This document shows, in pieces, positions 7,581-7,846 of a stretch of DNA of 7,846 nt. The DNA is from Flavobacteriaceae bacterium UBA7433 (GTDB lineage Bacteria; Bacteroidota; Bacteroidia; Flavobacteriales; Flavobacteriaceae): positions 1 to 7,846 of the forward strand of contig DLQL01000053.1 in assembly GCA_002477565.1 (NCBI GenBank). The letters are read 5' to 3'. Under the pieces are notes generated by a model. The model did no database searches. It was not told the DNA's origin and saw only the letters and a program-made list of their open reading frames with translations. Position 1 is the stretch's first letter. Each line of letters opens with the position of its first letter. Both the position numbers and the translations under genes were made by a program.

Positions 7581-7846
7581 CTTTGAACGTTTTTAATGGA
7601 TTTCTTTTTTACAGACAAGAAGTGTTGTTGCACTTGGTTTGCCAAAACACCAATATCTCCGGCACCCAGCATGATGACAACGCTTGCATCGGAAGTGACT
7701 ATCTCTTGAATGACCGCTTCTTTGGAAATCCCTTTTTTGTCTGCCAATTGAACTTTTTCGAGCAACCACTCAGAAGTGACACCGGGAATTGGAAGTTCTC
7801 TTGCCGGATAAATATCCAATAGGCGCAAAGCGTCAAAACGAGACAG
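7577..7846 (-). CDS. murC: UDP-N-acetylmuramate--L-alanine ligase, C-terminal part
   Basis: The last 89 codons of murC; the gene continues past the right edge of the window. MurC adds L-alanine to UDP-N-acetylmuramic acid using ATP, the first amino acid of the peptidoglycan stem peptide, in the cytoplasm. The visible part belongs to the C-terminal ligase domain: SRFDALRLLDIYPARELPIPG followed by VTSEWLLEKV, then VVIMLGAGDIG, and a basic tail (KKKSIKNVQR). The LLDIYPARE…PIPGVTS stretch is characteristic of MurC rather than of MurD, MurE or MurF. The stop TGA shares four bases with the ftsQ start (ATGA, 7577-7580). The first in-window start-like codon (TTG at 7826-7828) is internal, not the true start. 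Confidence 0.95.
   Translation of the reverse strand: MSRFDALRLLDIYPARELPIPGVTSEWLLEKVQLADKKGISKEAVIQEIVTSDASVVIMLGAGDIGVLANQVQQHFLSVKKKSIKNVQR

Overview
The window looks like chromosomal DNA from a Bacteroidota species, most likely of the Flavobacteriia or a close relative. Four things point there. The right half is the end of a division and cell wall (dcw) cluster in the order murC-ftsQ-ftsA-ftsZ followed by a GatB/YqeY gene, with no ddl between murC and ftsQ. The one secreted protein ends in a type IX secretion sorting domain. Two upstream regions carry an exact TAnnTTTG, the -7 element of the Bacteroidetes primary sigma factor. The DNA is AT-rich, and Shine-Dalgarno sites are mostly absent.

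Right to left on the minus strand (7846 to 3294): the 3' end of murC overlaps ftsQ by 4 bases, ftsQ is 3 bases from ftsA, ftsA is 63 bases from ftsZ, and a strong hairpin terminator closes the unit. Together these make the last cytoplasmic UDP-MurNAc-L-alanine step, the periplasmic divisome linker FtsQ, the membrane-tethering actin homologue FtsA and the Z-ring tubulin FtsZ. This FtsZ has an unusually long acidic linker with recurring short motifs. A GatB/YqeY-family gene follows on the same strand with its own promoter, then a tRNA-Arg(UCG) with its own -7 element.

The left part is accessory or intergenic. Positions 2341-2547 hold a 45-bp tandem repeat of about 4.6 copies, running into a very strong symmetric hairpin (2545-2607) that can serve both strands. 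Before it, on the plus strand, is a 463-residue exported protein with a probable DUF3472-like domain and a C-terminal sorting domain. Positions 1-896 contain no convincing intact gene. They hold a possible CDS tail, a perfect 16-bp palindrome, a strong bidirectional terminator (246-282), a frameshifted coding-like stretch (283-491) with an A AAA AAG heptamer at the frame switch, and alternative hairpins ahead of the secreted-protein gene.

No CRISPR array, complete insertion sequence, rRNA or recognisable defence system is visible. The most unusual items are the tandem hairpin repeat, the frameshifted relic, the FtsZ linker motifs and the uncharacterised secreted protein.
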